Position numbers and translations under genes: made by a program. From JBJTIF01 sp046094825 (GTDB taxonomy: Bacteria; Actinomycetota; UBA4738; HRBIN12), in NCBI GenBank assembly GCA_046094825.1, contig JBJTIF010000066.1, positions 1 through 11,782 on the forward strand: a stretch of 11,782 nt of DNA, read 5' to 3'. This document shows positions 1 through 6,769 of the stretch, piece by piece (the first letter of the stretch is position 1; the number at the start of each line of letters is the position of its first letter). Under the pieces are notes generated by a model. The model was not told the origin of the DNA. It made no database searches and was given only the letters and a program-made list of their open reading frames with translations.

Positions 1-20
1 CCCCCCACCGCGCGGACGCG

Positions 21-317
21 TTACTTCGACAGGACGGCGAGGACGTCGCGGGCGGAGAGGATCAGGTACTCCTCGCCCTTGACCTTCACCTCGGTGCCGC
101 CGTACTTCGAGTAGATGACGGTGTCGCCGACCTTCACGTCGAGCGGCACGCGCTGGCCATCCTCGAAGCGGCCCGGACCGACGGCGACGACGGAGCCCTC
201 CTGGGGCTTCTCCTTCGCGGTGTCGGGGATGACGATGCCGGAGACGGTCGTCTCCTGGCCGTCGCCGGGCTTCACGACGATGCGGTCCTCCAGCGGCTTC
301 AGGTCGAACTCGGCCAC
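21..317 (-). CDS. groES: Co-chaperonin GroES (Hsp10)
   Basis: GroES forms the seven-subunit lid of the GroEL folding chamber in the cytoplasm. The 98-residue product has the usual family length. Visible hallmarks are LKPLEDRIVVKP near the N-terminus, SGIVIPDTAKEKPQEGSVVA with the mobile loop region, VGDTVIYSKYGGTEVK, and the C-terminal EEYLILSARDVLAVL. Two consecutive GTG codons (320 and 317) could start it. I prefer 317 because the AAGGAGG ribosome site at 323-329 is then 5 nt away, whereas it would be only 2 nt from the first GTG. The gene stands apart from the operon upstream, with its own promoter and a CIRCE operator, so HrcA-controlled heat-shock regulation is likely. groEL is expected downstream, beyond base 1. 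Identification is very secure; the exact start is less so. Confidence 0.97.
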   Translation of the reverse strand: MAEFDLKPLEDRIVVKPGDGQETTVSGIVIPDTAKEKPQEGSVVAVGPGRFEDGQRVPLDVKVGDTVIYSKYGGTEVKVKGEEYLILSARDVLAVLSK

Positions 318-322
318 CACGT

Positions 323-329
323 CCTCCTT
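323..329 (-). promoter_or_regulatory. groES ribosome binding site
   Basis: The minus strand reads AAGGAGG here, a near-complete anti-16S match and the strongest such site in the window. Its spacing (5 nt to the GTG at 317, 2 nt to the GTG at 320) decides for the second of the two tandem GTG codons. Confidence 0.75.
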
Positions 330-377
330 GTCGATCGGCCGCCCGGTCGGGCGGCGGAACCTGCCTCGGGCGCCGGG

Positions 378-404
378 TTAGCACTCTCCGGACGCGAGTG
401 CGCA
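378..404 (-). promoter_or_regulatory. CIRCE operator (HrcA binding site) of groES
   Basis: The plus strand reads TTAGCACTC, nine spacer bases, then GAGTGCGCA. The left half matches the CIRCE consensus (TTAGCACTC-N9-GAGTGCTAA) exactly, and the right half matches at 7 of 9 positions. It lies between the -10 box and the groES start and covers the expected transcription start, the usual position for HrcA repression of groESL. HrcA itself is not in the window. Confidence 0.9.
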
Positions 405-405
405 C

Positions 406-434
406 AGGATAGCGAGGGGTCTGCCAACGGTCAA
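406..434 (-). promoter_or_regulatory. groES promoter (-35 TTGACC, -10 TATCCT)
   Basis: On the minus strand a -35 box TTGACC (434-429) is followed after exactly 17 nt by a -10 box TATCCT (411-406), both close to the housekeeping sigma consensus. Transcription would begin near 399-400, inside the CIRCE element, leaving an untranslated leader of roughly 80 nt before groES. Confidence 0.75.
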
Positions 435-439
435 CGGGC

Positions 440-458
440 GGCCCGCCGAGCGCGGGCC
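440..458 (-). terminator. Possible hairpin terminator after the epimerase gene
   Basis: A perfect 7-bp all-GC stem (GGCCCGC/GCGGGCC) with a 5-nt loop lies 19 nt past the epimerase stop codon and just upstream of the groES -35 box. There is no U-tract on either side, so it is not a canonical intrinsic terminator. It may still slow or end transcription of the long operon, or simply stabilise the mRNA 3' end. Confidence 0.4.
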
Positions 459-477
459 CGCGGAGGGGGTGGGCCCC

Positions 478-1422
478 TCAGACGCCCTTCAGGAAGGCGA
501 CGGTCTCGGCGAGGCCGTCCGCGAGGTGGGTCCACGGGCGCCAGGCGAGCACCTCGGCGGCGAGCCTCGGATCGAGGGCGCTGCGGCGGAGGTCGCCGGA
601 GGGAAGCGGCCCCCGGGCGGGCTCCACGGCGGCCCCGACGAGGTCGGCGAGCATCCGGTAGACGGCGAGGAGCGGGGTCTCGATCCCGGTTCCGACGTTC
701 ACGACCCGGCCGTGCCCGCGCTCGGCGGCGAGCGCGAAGGCGTGGACGACGTCGGCGACGAAGACGTAGTCGCGGGTCTGGTTGCCGTCGCCGAAGATCG
801 TCGGGACCTCCCCCGCGAGGAGCTGCGCGGCGAAGATCGCGATGACGCCGGCCTCCCGCGCAGGGTCCTGGCGCGGGCCGTAGACGTTCGCGAGCGCGAG
901 ACCGACCCAGTCGAGGCCACGGAACCGCTCGTAGTACTCGAGGTAGTCGAGCACGACCTTCTTGCTGATGCCGTGCGGCGACAGCGGGTGCGACTGACCG
1001 AGGAGGCGCTCCGGCGCGGGCGGCCGCTTCACCTCGCCGTAGAGCGTGTCGCCCGAGGCCGCGTACACGACCTTCGCGACGCCCGTCCGCACGCACTGCT
1101 CGAGGAGCGCGAGGGTTCCGAGGACGTTCGTCTCCGCGTCGCCGATCGGATCGGCGAGCGAACGCCGGACGCCGGACTGGGCCGCGAGGTGCATGACGAC
1201 CTCGGGTCGATGCCGGTCGAAGAGCGACGGGAGACGCTCGGAGGCGAGCCCGAGGTTGTAGAAGGTGAACGCCGCGCCGTAGCCCCGCGCCTCCGCGAGG
1301 TTCGCGATCCGACCCGTCGAGAGGTCGTCGATCGCGACGACGCGCGCGCCCTGCGCGAGGAGCCGGTCGCACAGGTGCGAGCCGATGAAGCCGGCGCCAC
1401 CGGTCACGAGGACGGTCGTCAC
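478..1422 (-). CDS. NAD-dependent epimerase/dehydratase (extended SDR, UDP-sugar epimerase-like)
   Basis: A 314-residue extended short-chain dehydrogenase of the kind that epimerises or dehydrates nucleotide sugars. The N-terminal Rossmann motif TGGAGFIGSHL (7-17) gives GxxGxxG for NAD. D32-D33 follow strand 2, HLAAQSGVRRS (78-88) is the usual third motif, TLYGE lies at 126-130, NVYGPRQ at 179-185, and GDGNQTRDYVFV at 211-222 marks the sugar-binding side. The catalytic YxxxK is H150-G-I-S-K154 here, so Tyr is replaced by His (codon 973-975), and the position equivalent to E. coli GalE Ser124 is Gly. The start GTG overlaps the tsaD stop by 4 nt (GTGA), making it the last gene of the operon. 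The fold is certain, the substrate unknown; reduced or altered catalysis is possible. Confidence 0.88.
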   Translation of the reverse strand: MTTVLVTGGAGFIGSHLCDRLLAQGARVVAIDDLSTGRIANLAEARGYGAAFTFYNLGLASERLPSLFDRHRPEVVMHLAAQSGVRRSLADPIGDAETNVLGTLALLEQCVRTGVAKVVYAASGDTLYGEVKRPPAPERLLGQSHPLSPHGISKKVVLDYLEYYERFRGLDWVGLALANVYGPRQDPAREAGVIAIFAAQLLAGEVPTIFGDGNQTRDYVFVADVVHAFALAAERGHGRVVNVGTGIETPLLAVYRMLADLVGAAVEPARGPLPSGDLRRSALDPRLAAEVLAWRPWTHLADGLAETVAFLKGV

Positions 1423-2426
1423 GCGAGCTCCCAGGCGGGGTCGGCGCCGACGTCGAGCGAGGTGCGTTCGCCGCGGCGCAGGCGGGCGGCACCCGCGCAC
1501 GCGATCATCGCGCCGTTGTCCGTGCAGAGCGGCATCGAGGGGAACCGCACGTCGAGACCCGCCGCGCCGCCGTCCGCGAGCATCCGGTCGCGCAGCCGCG
1601 AGTTCGCCACGACGCCGCCGCCGAGGAGCACGCGCTCGACCCCGAACTCGCGAGCCGCGGCGATCGTCTTGCCGACCTGCACGTCGACGATCGCCTCCTG
1701 GAAGGAGGCGGCGAGGTCCGCGGGGTCGACCTCGCGGCCGGCCTCGCGCTCCGCGCGCACGTGGCGGAGCACCGCGGTCTTCAGGCCCGAGAGCGAGAAG
1801 TCGTAGTCGCCCGAGCCCGCCATCGATCGGGGGAACGCGATCGCGGACGGGTCGCCGGTCCGGGCGAGCCGGTCGAGCGCCGGCCCGCCCGGGAAGCCGA
1901 GCCCGAGGAACCGCGCGATCTTGTCGAACGCCTCGCCGGCCGCATCGTCGAGCGTCTGCCCGAGGATCCGGTACGCGTGGGGCTCGGGCATGTGGACGAG
2001 CATCGTGTGACCACCGGAGACGACGCGGCAGACGTAGGGCGTCTCCGCTGGACCCTGCTCGAGGAAGTTCGCCCAGATGTGGCCCTCGAGGTGGTTCACG
2101 CCGACGAGCGGAGCGCGCGTCGCGAGCGCGAGCGCCTTCGCGGCGGCGATCCCGACGAGCAGGGCGCCGACGAGGCCGGGTCCGGTCGTGACCGCGATGC
2201 CGTCGAGGTCCCCGAAATCGCAGCCGGCCTCGTCGAGCGCCTCCTCGAGGAGGGGGTTCAGCGCCTCGACGTGGGCGCGCGCGGCGACCTCCGGGACGAC
2301 GCCGCCGAAACGCTCGTGGAGCGCCGTCTGGCTCGCGATGCGGTTCGTCCGCAGGCGGAACCCGTCCTCGACGATCGCGACCGCCGTCTCGTCGCAGGAG
2401 GTCTCGATGCCGAGGACGATCCTCAC
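1419..2426 (-). CDS. tsaD: tRNA N6-adenosine threonylcarbamoyltransferase TsaD
   Basis: TsaD transfers the threonylcarbamoyl group from threonylcarbamoyl-AMP to A37 of ANN-reading tRNAs (t6A), working with TsaB and TsaE. The 335-residue protein has the normal length. Visible are the ASKHA nucleotide motif GIETSCDETAVA (6-17), the metal-binding NHLEGH (111-116, H112 and H116), VSGGHT (136-141), the FPGG segment (178-181), GGGVVANSRLR (269-279), and CTDNGAMIA (301-309) with the third metal ligand D303. The start GTG at 2426 sits 7 nt after a GAGGAGG ribosome site (2434-2440) and overlaps the rimI stop as GTGA. The partners tsaB and tsaE lie in the same operon. TsaC/Sua5, which makes the intermediate, must be elsewhere. 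Confidence 0.97.
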   Translation of the reverse strand: MRIVLGIETSCDETAVAIVEDGFRLRTNRIASQTALHERFGGVVPEVAARAHVEALNPLLEEALDEAGCDFGDLDGIAVTTGPGLVGALLVGIAAAKALALATRAPLVGVNHLEGHIWANFLEQGPAETPYVCRVVSGGHTMLVHMPEPHAYRILGQTLDDAAGEAFDKIARFLGLGFPGGPALDRLARTGDPSAIAFPRSMAGSGDYDFSLSGLKTAVLRHVRAEREAGREVDPADLAASFQEAIVDVQVGKTIAAAREFGVERVLLGGGVVANSRLRDRMLADGGAAGLDVRFPSMPLCTDNGAMIACAGAARLRRGERTSLDVGADPAWELA

Positions 2427-2953
2427 GGGCGGACCTCCTCGGGGAGCCGTTCGACCGCGGCACGCAGGCGCCGGTCGTAGGACGCCGAGCGCACGTCGTT
2501 CGCCCACATGATGAGGGCGTCCTCCGGGGACTCCTGGTAGTAGTTGCGACGGATCCCGACGGGCGCGAACCCGAAGCGGGCGTAGAGGCGCTGCGCCCCC
2601 CAGTTCGTCACCCGCACCTCGAGCGAGATCGACTCCGCGCCGAGCGCGATGCCCCCGCGGGCGAGGTCGTGGAGGAGCCGCGTGCCGATGTGACGACGGT
2701 GGTGCGTCGGATCGACCGCGATGTTCGTCACGTGCGCCTCGTCCCCGTAGCAGATGATCCCGCCGTAGCCGACGACATCCCCGCGCTCGCGGGCGACGAG
2801 GTAGCAGCGGTGGATCGGGTCGGCCATCTCCGCGACGAAGAGGTTCGGGCTCCAGGGCCGCGGGTAGACGCGCGTCTCGATGGCCATGACGCCCCGGAGG
2901 TGGCGTCGGCGCATCGGCACGACCTCAACCCTGGCCACCGCGAGCCCGCTCAT
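2423..2953 (-). CDS. rimI: Ribosomal protein S18-alanine N-acetyltransferase RimI (GNAT)
   Basis: RimI acetylates the N-terminal alanine of ribosomal protein S18; in many bacteria its gene sits among the t6A genes. The 176-residue product shows the GNAT core: VTNIAVDPTHHRRHIGTRLL (75-94) with the acetyl-CoA loop, LEVRVTNWGAQRLYARFGF (111-129) carrying E112 and Y124, which align in spacing with the Salmonella catalytic E103 and Y115, and RRNYYQ followed by EDALIM. Some 25 residues after this are extra compared with E. coli RimI (148 residues). The start is uncertain. The ATG at 2953 has a GGAG 10 nt upstream and gives a 29-nt overlap with tsaB; GTG 2938 and ATG 2914 are in-frame alternatives. 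True substrates may be broader than S18. Confidence 0.92.
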   Translation of the reverse strand: MSGLAVARVEVVPMRRRHLRGVMAIETRVYPRPWSPNLFVAEMADPIHRCYLVARERGDVVGYGGIICYGDEAHVTNIAVDPTHHRRHIGTRLLHDLARGGIALGAESISLEVRVTNWGAQRLYARFGFAPVGIRRNYYQESPEDALIMWANDVRSASYDRRLRAAVERLPEEVRP

Positions 2954-3632
2954 CCCAGGCGATCTCCGCATCCGACCTCCGCAGGTACAGGGGCACGACG
3001 TCGGCCCACCGCTCGTGCTCCCCGCGCTCGAAGCGCGGGGCCGCGAGCTCGACGAGCGCCGCGGCTCGAGTTCGCGTCGGTGTCGGACGGGCATCCCCAC
3101 GCCGCGGGCCGACGCCGGCGAGCTCGTCCCGGTAGAGGATGGCACCGTTGCCGACCGCGAGCACGTGGTCGTCGCGGGACCGGAGCTCCGCCGCGAGGTG
3201 GTCGGGTGCCCCGACCCGGAACTCCCCCTCCCGGGCGACCCCGCCCGGCACCGGCCGGTAGATCGACCAGAAGACCTCGCCGCGGCGGGCGTCGATGACG
3301 GCGGCGATCGTCTTCGGCGTACGACGGACCCCGAACGCGAGGACGTCGAGCGAGGGGATGCCGACGATCGGGATCCGCAGGACCTGCGCGAGGGTCTTCG
3401 CGGTCTCGACGCCGACGCGGAGACCGGTGAAGAGCCCGGGTCCGACGCCGACCGCGACCCCGCGCAGCCGCGCGGGGTCGCGGTCGACCCATGCGAGGAG
3501 CCGGTCGACCGCCGAGGCGACGACGTCCTGACGCGCCGGCCCCTGGACGGAGAGCGCCGCGAGGACCTCGCGGTCCGTGCCGAGCGCGACGGAGGTCTTC
3601 GGCGTCGACGTGTCGATCCCAAGGACGGTCAC
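2925..3632 (-). CDS. tsaB: tRNA threonylcarbamoyladenosine biosynthesis protein TsaB
   Basis: TsaB is the non-catalytic TsaD paralogue that dimerises with it and scaffolds the t6A complex. The 235-residue product shows GIDTS (5-9), the family signature GVGPGLFTGLRVGVETAKTL (62-81), IPSLDVLAF (92-100), DARRGEVFWSIY (114-125) and the C-terminal PLYLRRSDAE (214-223). It lacks the HxExH metal motif of TsaD, as expected. The start GTG at 3632 overlaps the tsaE stop as GTGA. There is no clear ribosome site, so translation is probably coupled. A long in-frame extension upstream exists but is low-complexity shadow sequence from the tsaE region and was discarded. The end overlaps rimI by 29 nt. Confidence 0.95.
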   Translation of the reverse strand: MTVLGIDTSTPKTSVALGTDREVLAALSVQGPARQDVVASAVDRLLAWVDRDPARLRGVAVGVGPGLFTGLRVGVETAKTLAQVLRIPIVGIPSLDVLAFGVRRTPKTIAAVIDARRGEVFWSIYRPVPGGVAREGEFRVGAPDHLAAELRSRDDHVLAVGNGAILYRDELAGVGPRRGDARPTPTRTRAAALVELAAPRFERGEHERWADVVPLYLRRSDAEIAWDERARGGQG

Positions 3633-4123
3633 GATGGCACCGCCCACGGACCGAGCGCCGTCCGCAGCGCGTCCCATCGGGGCCCCCACGACCCGCCTGC
3701 ATCGGCGGAGAGGTCGATCCGGCGGGCGTCCTCCGGGCCGACGCGGAGTTCCACGGTGAGGTGGTCGGCAGGCAGGAGCCCCTCGACCGCATCGCCCCAC
3801 TCGACGACGACGACCGCGTCGGGGTCGTCGTCGAGCCCGAGGTCGACGACGTCCTGGATGCGCTCGAGGCGGTAGACGTCGACGTGCTGGAGCGCAAGGC
3901 GTCCGCGGTACTCGCGGATGAGCGTGAACGTCGGCGACGCGACGTGTCCCTCGTAGCCGAGCCCGCGCGCGAGCCCCTGGACGAGCGTCGTCTTCCCCGC
4001 GCCGAGGTCCCCCGCGAGCGCGAGCGCGTCGCCGGGGCGGAGCGCCTCGCCGAGGACCGCCCCGATGCCGCGCGTGTCGCGCACCGTCGGCGAGGCGAGC
4101 GCGAGGTGGAGTCGGGGACGCAT
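3629..4123 (-). CDS. tsaE: tRNA threonylcarbamoyladenosine biosynthesis ATPase TsaE
   Basis: TsaE is the P-loop ATPase that drives turnover of the TsaB-TsaD complex in t6A synthesis. The 164-residue protein carries Walker A GDLGAGKTT (38-46), SPTFTLIREY (63-72), the HVDVYRL motif (80-86) with the conserved Asp, and VVVEWGD (105-111), all in the canonical order. The ATG shares its A with the stop codon of the glycosylase gene (TGATG, one-base overlap). No ribosome site is visible, consistent with translation by reinitiation. The last ~25 residues (Gly/Trp-rich) go slightly beyond the usual domain and are not recognised. Confidence 0.95.
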   Translation of the reverse strand: MRPRLHLALASPTVRDTRGIGAVLGEALRPGDALALAGDLGAGKTTLVQGLARGLGYEGHVASPTFTLIREYRGRLALQHVDVYRLERIQDVVDLGLDDDPDAVVVVEWGDAVEGLLPADHLTVELRVGPEDARRIDLSADAGGSWGPRWDALRTALGPWAVPS

Positions 4124-4773
4124 CAGAAGAGGCTCGGCTGGTCGGAGGTCGCCGCGGAGGACTTGGGGCGCGCGGAGACGGCGGTGGGGACGGCGGGAGG
4201 CGAGGGGCGCTCCGCGAGCGCGCGGGCGGCCTCCTCGAAGTCGCCGCGGAACTCCGCGAACTGCCGGGATCCCTCGCCGCCGCCGCGGAGGATCGCGGCC
4301 GGGTGGAAGGTCGGGATCACGGTCCGACCGTCGACAGAGAAGCGCTGGCCCCGGACGCGGGTGATCGCCACCTGCCGATCGAGGACGAAGCGCGTCGCGA
4401 AGTTCCCGAGCGTCACGACGACGCGCGGATCGATGAGCGCGAGCTGCTCCGCGAGCCAGGGTGCGCACGCCGCGATCTCGTCGGGCTGCGGATCACGGTT
4501 GCCCGGCGGGCGGCACTTCACGACGTTCGCGATGTAGACGTCGCGGCGGTCGATCCCGACCCCCGCGAGCATCCGGTCGAGGAGGTGACCCGCGGCGCCG
4601 ACGAACGGCACGCCCTGCCGGTCCTCGTGGAAGCCCGGCCCCTCCCCGACGAAGAGGAGGTCGGCGTCGGGGCGACCGGCGCCGTACACGACCTGCGTCC
4701 GCCCCTCGGCGAGACCGCAGCGTGTGCACCCGGCGGCTTCGGCGGCCGCGGCGGCGAGATCGCGCCTCGTCAT
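4123..4773 (-). CDS. Family 4 (Fe-S) uracil-DNA glycosylase
   Basis: Removes uracil arising from cytosine deamination, starting base-excision repair, a plausible need in very GC-rich DNA. The 216-residue product shows four cysteines placed as in family 4 enzymes to hold a 4Fe-4S cluster: C16, C19, C87 (VVKCRPPGNRDP) and C103. It also has the active-site motif GEGPGFHEDRQGVPFVGAAG (43-62) and the C-terminal motif HPAAIL (157-162). After the domain comes a Pro/Ala/Ser tail (about 188-211) that ends the protein in QPSLF, resembling a sliding-clamp-binding peptide. The ATG at 4773 overlaps the peptidase stop as ATGA, with AGGGG just upstream. Only the tail function is in doubt. Confidence 0.94.
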   Translation of the reverse strand: MTRRDLAAAAAEAAGCTRCGLAEGRTQVVYGAGRPDADLLFVGEGPGFHEDRQGVPFVGAAGHLLDRMLAGVGIDRRDVYIANVVKCRPPGNRDPQPDEIAACAPWLAEQLALIDPRVVVTLGNFATRFVLDRQVAITRVRGQRFSVDGRTVIPTFHPAAILRGGGEGSRQFAEFRGDFEEAARALAERPSPPAVPTAVSARPKSSAATSDQPSLF

Positions 4774-5654
4774 CGCGACCCCTGAGCGGCGGCGGCACGC
4801 ACGGCGCGGCGGATCGCGTCGGCGACCGCGACCTCGGCGAGCGCCTCGACCGCCGGCTGCCGCGCGTCGACCGCGCGGGTCGCGAGGGCGAAGACGGTGT
4901 CGCCGTCGAAGGACGTGTGGACCGGGCGGATCGCCGCGCGCAGCCCCGCCTGCCCCGCCAGCGCGAGGAGGTTCGCGCGGTCCTTCGTGAGCCGCGCGGT
5001 CGTCGCGACGACCGCGAGCGTCGTGTTCCCGCGCGGGAACGGTGGCCCCGCAGGACCGCCCGTCGCGCGGTTCGCCGCGAGCGGCGTGCCGTCCTCCTCG
5101 AACACCTCGCCGAGCGCGTTCACGACGGCGAGCGCGCCGACGACGAGGTCGCCGTCCTGGAGCGCGGACGATCCGACCCCGCCCGGAGCCCACCCCGCAG
5201 GATCGGGCGTCTTCGCGCAGCTCGCCCCGGTGCCGGCGCCGACTGCGCCCTCCGCGACGATGCCGTCGGCGGCCGCTTCGAGGGCCGCGAGGCCCGCCGC
5301 CGCGTCCGGCCGCGCCTTCGGATCCCCGACCGCGAGGTCGAAGAGGACGGCGGCCGGCACGATCGGCACGCGGGCGACGCCGACATCGAATCCGATGCCG
5401 CGAGCCTCGAGGCCGCGGACGACGCCGTCCGCGGCGGCGAGCCCGAAGGCGCTCCCGCCGGTGAGCAGGACGGCATGGACCTCGTCGACGAGTGTCCCGG
5501 GCCGCAACGCATCGGTCTCGCGGGTCCCCGGTGCGCCGCCGAGGACGCTCACACCGCCCACGGTCCCCGGGGGCGGCACGACGACCGTGCATCCCGTGCG
5601 ACCGACGGGGTCGGTCCAGTGGCCCACGCGGATCCCCGCGACGCGCGTGATCAT
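4770..5654 (-). CDS. P1 family (DmpA/NylC-type) peptidase, N-terminal nucleophile
   Basis: A 294-residue member of the Peptidase_S58/P1 family, which includes the aminopeptidase DmpA, beta-peptidyl aminopeptidase BapA and the nylon-oligomer hydrolase NylC. These mature by self-cleavage to free an N-terminal Ser or Thr nucleophile. Visible signatures are VGHWTD (10-15), GTRETD (43-48), LLTGGSAFGLAAADGV (63-78), VGAGTGASCAK (138-148), VVNALG (177-182), NTTLAVVATT (210-219) and RPVHTSFDGDTVFAL (243-257). By analogy with NylC the cut would fall between N210 and T211, giving T211 as nucleophile. No signal peptide is seen, so it is probably cytoplasmic. ATGA overlaps at both ends place it in the operon. 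The natural substrate cannot be read from the sequence. Confidence 0.9.
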   Translation of the reverse strand: MITRVAGIRVGHWTDPVGRTGCTVVVPPPGTVGGVSVLGGAPGTRETDALRPGTLVDEVHAVLLTGGSAFGLAAADGVVRGLEARGIGFDVGVARVPIVPAAVLFDLAVGDPKARPDAAAGLAALEAAADGIVAEGAVGAGTGASCAKTPDPAGWAPGGVGSSALQDGDLVVGALAVVNALGEVFEEDGTPLAANRATGGPAGPPFPRGNTTLAVVATTARLTKDRANLLALAGQAGLRAAIRPVHTSFDGDTVFALATRAVDARQPAVEALAEVAVADAIRRAVRAAAAQGSR

Positions 5655-6769
5655 CCGCGATGTTCCCGGGGGACGCGCGCGCCCAGACGCGCGACGATCT
5701 CGTAGGGGATCGTGCCGGCGAGCGTCGCGAGGCGCTCCGCGTCGATCCGCTCCCCCGCCTGCTCGCCGATGAGCACGACCTCATCGCCCTCGGCGACCGG
5801 CTCGTCCCCGCAGTCGACGAGGAGCATGTCCATCGTCACGCGCCCGGCGATCGGCAACCGGCGTCCGCGGATCAGGGCCTCCGCGCCGGGCGACGCGGGA
5901 CGCGGGAACCCGTCGGCGTAGCCGATCGGGACCGTCGCGACCGTCGCGGGTGCGTGGAGCCGGTACGTCTGCCCGTACGAGAGCGCCTCGCCCGCGTCGA
6001 GCCGTCGCACGGCCGCGACCCGCGAGCGGAGCCGGAGCGCCGGACGGAGCCCCGCCTCGAGACCCGGTCCCGCCGGTAACCCGTACATCGCGATCCCGGT
6101 GCGGACGAGGTCGAGGTGTGCCGCCGGATGCGTGATCGTCGCCGCGCTGTTCGCCGCGTGGCGGAGGTGCGGACGGATGCCCCGCGCCTCGATCGCCGCG
6201 ACCGCAGCCTGGAAGCGCCCGAGCTGGACGTCGGTGAACGCGGGATCGGCCTCCGCGCTCGCGAGGTGCGTGAAGACGCCGTCGAGGTGGAGCCCCCCGT
6301 CGACGACGGCGCGCGCGAGTTCGGGGGCGTCCTCCGGAGGCCAGACCCCGACCCGGTGCATGCCGGTGTCGATCTTCAGGTGGACGGGCGCGTGGAGGTC
6401 GAGCGCGCGCGCGGCCGCCGCGATCGAGGCGACGCCGTCGTGCGAGGCGACCGTCGGCACGAGACCGGCCCCGAGCGCCTCGCGCTCGGCGCCGCGCGGG
6501 ACCTCCGAGAGGACGAGGATCGGCGTCGCGATGCCCGCATCGCGGAGGGCGATGCCCTCCTCGACGAGGGCGACCGCGAGCCAGGTCGCGCCGGCCTCGG
6601 TCGCGGCACGGGCGACCGGCACCGCACCGTGGCCGTACGCGTCGGCCTTCACGACGGCCATGAGCTCGACGCCGGGCGGACGGAGCCGCGCGACGTTGTG
6701 GCGGATCGCGCCGAGGTCGACCTCTGCGACGGTCGGCCGGAACGACGTCGCGCGCGCAGGTCCGCTCAC
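5651..6769 (-). CDS. alr: Alanine racemase (PLP-dependent)
   Basis: Interconverts L- and D-alanine, supplying D-Ala for peptidoglycan. The 372-residue protein has normal length. The PLP lysine is K41 in VVKADAYGHG (39-48). Other conserved segments are KIDTGMHRVGV (132-142), HAANSAA (204-210), RTGIAMYGL (223-231), the SYGQTY motif (264-269) whose Y265 is the second catalytic base, IGYADGFPR (282-290) and GRVTMDM (309-315). The GTG at 6769 overlaps the nnr stop as GTGA, with GGAGG 10 nt upstream. The in-frame region before it is Arg-rich shadow of nnr and was not included. All catalytic residues I could check are present, so it should be active. Confidence 0.96.
   Translation of the reverse strand: MSGPARATSFRPTVAEVDLGAIRHNVARLRPPGVELMAVVKADAYGHGAVPVARAATEAGATWLAVALVEEGIALRDAGIATPILVLSEVPRGAEREALGAGLVPTVASHDGVASIAAAARALDLHAPVHLKIDTGMHRVGVWPPEDAPELARAVVDGGLHLDGVFTHLASAEADPAFTDVQLGRFQAAVAAIEARGIRPHLRHAANSAATITHPAAHLDLVRTGIAMYGLPAGPGLEAGLRPALRLRSRVAAVRRLDAGEALSYGQTYRLHAPATVATVPIGYADGFPRPASPGAEALIRGRRLPIAGRVTMDMLLVDCGDEPVAEGDEVVLIGEQAGERIDAERLATLAGTIPYEIVARLGARVPREHRG

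Noticed and set aside
1..20. Sequence downstream of groES
   Set aside because: Only 20 bases are available; groEL probably follows, but nothing in the window shows it.
422..427. TTGGCA (minus strand) as the groES -35 box
   Set aside because: It lies only 10 nt from the -10 box; TTGACC at 434-429 has the correct 17-nt spacing.
469..1806. 445-codon plus-strand frame opposite the epimerase and tsaD
   Set aside because: Arg/Glu/Asp-rich shadow with no motif or ribosome site.
1423..2463. In-frame N-terminal extension that would fuse 347 residues to the epimerase
   Set aside because: The extension is Arg-rich out-of-frame reading of tsaD. The Rossmann motif begins right after the GTG at 1422, which overlaps the tsaD stop as GTGA.
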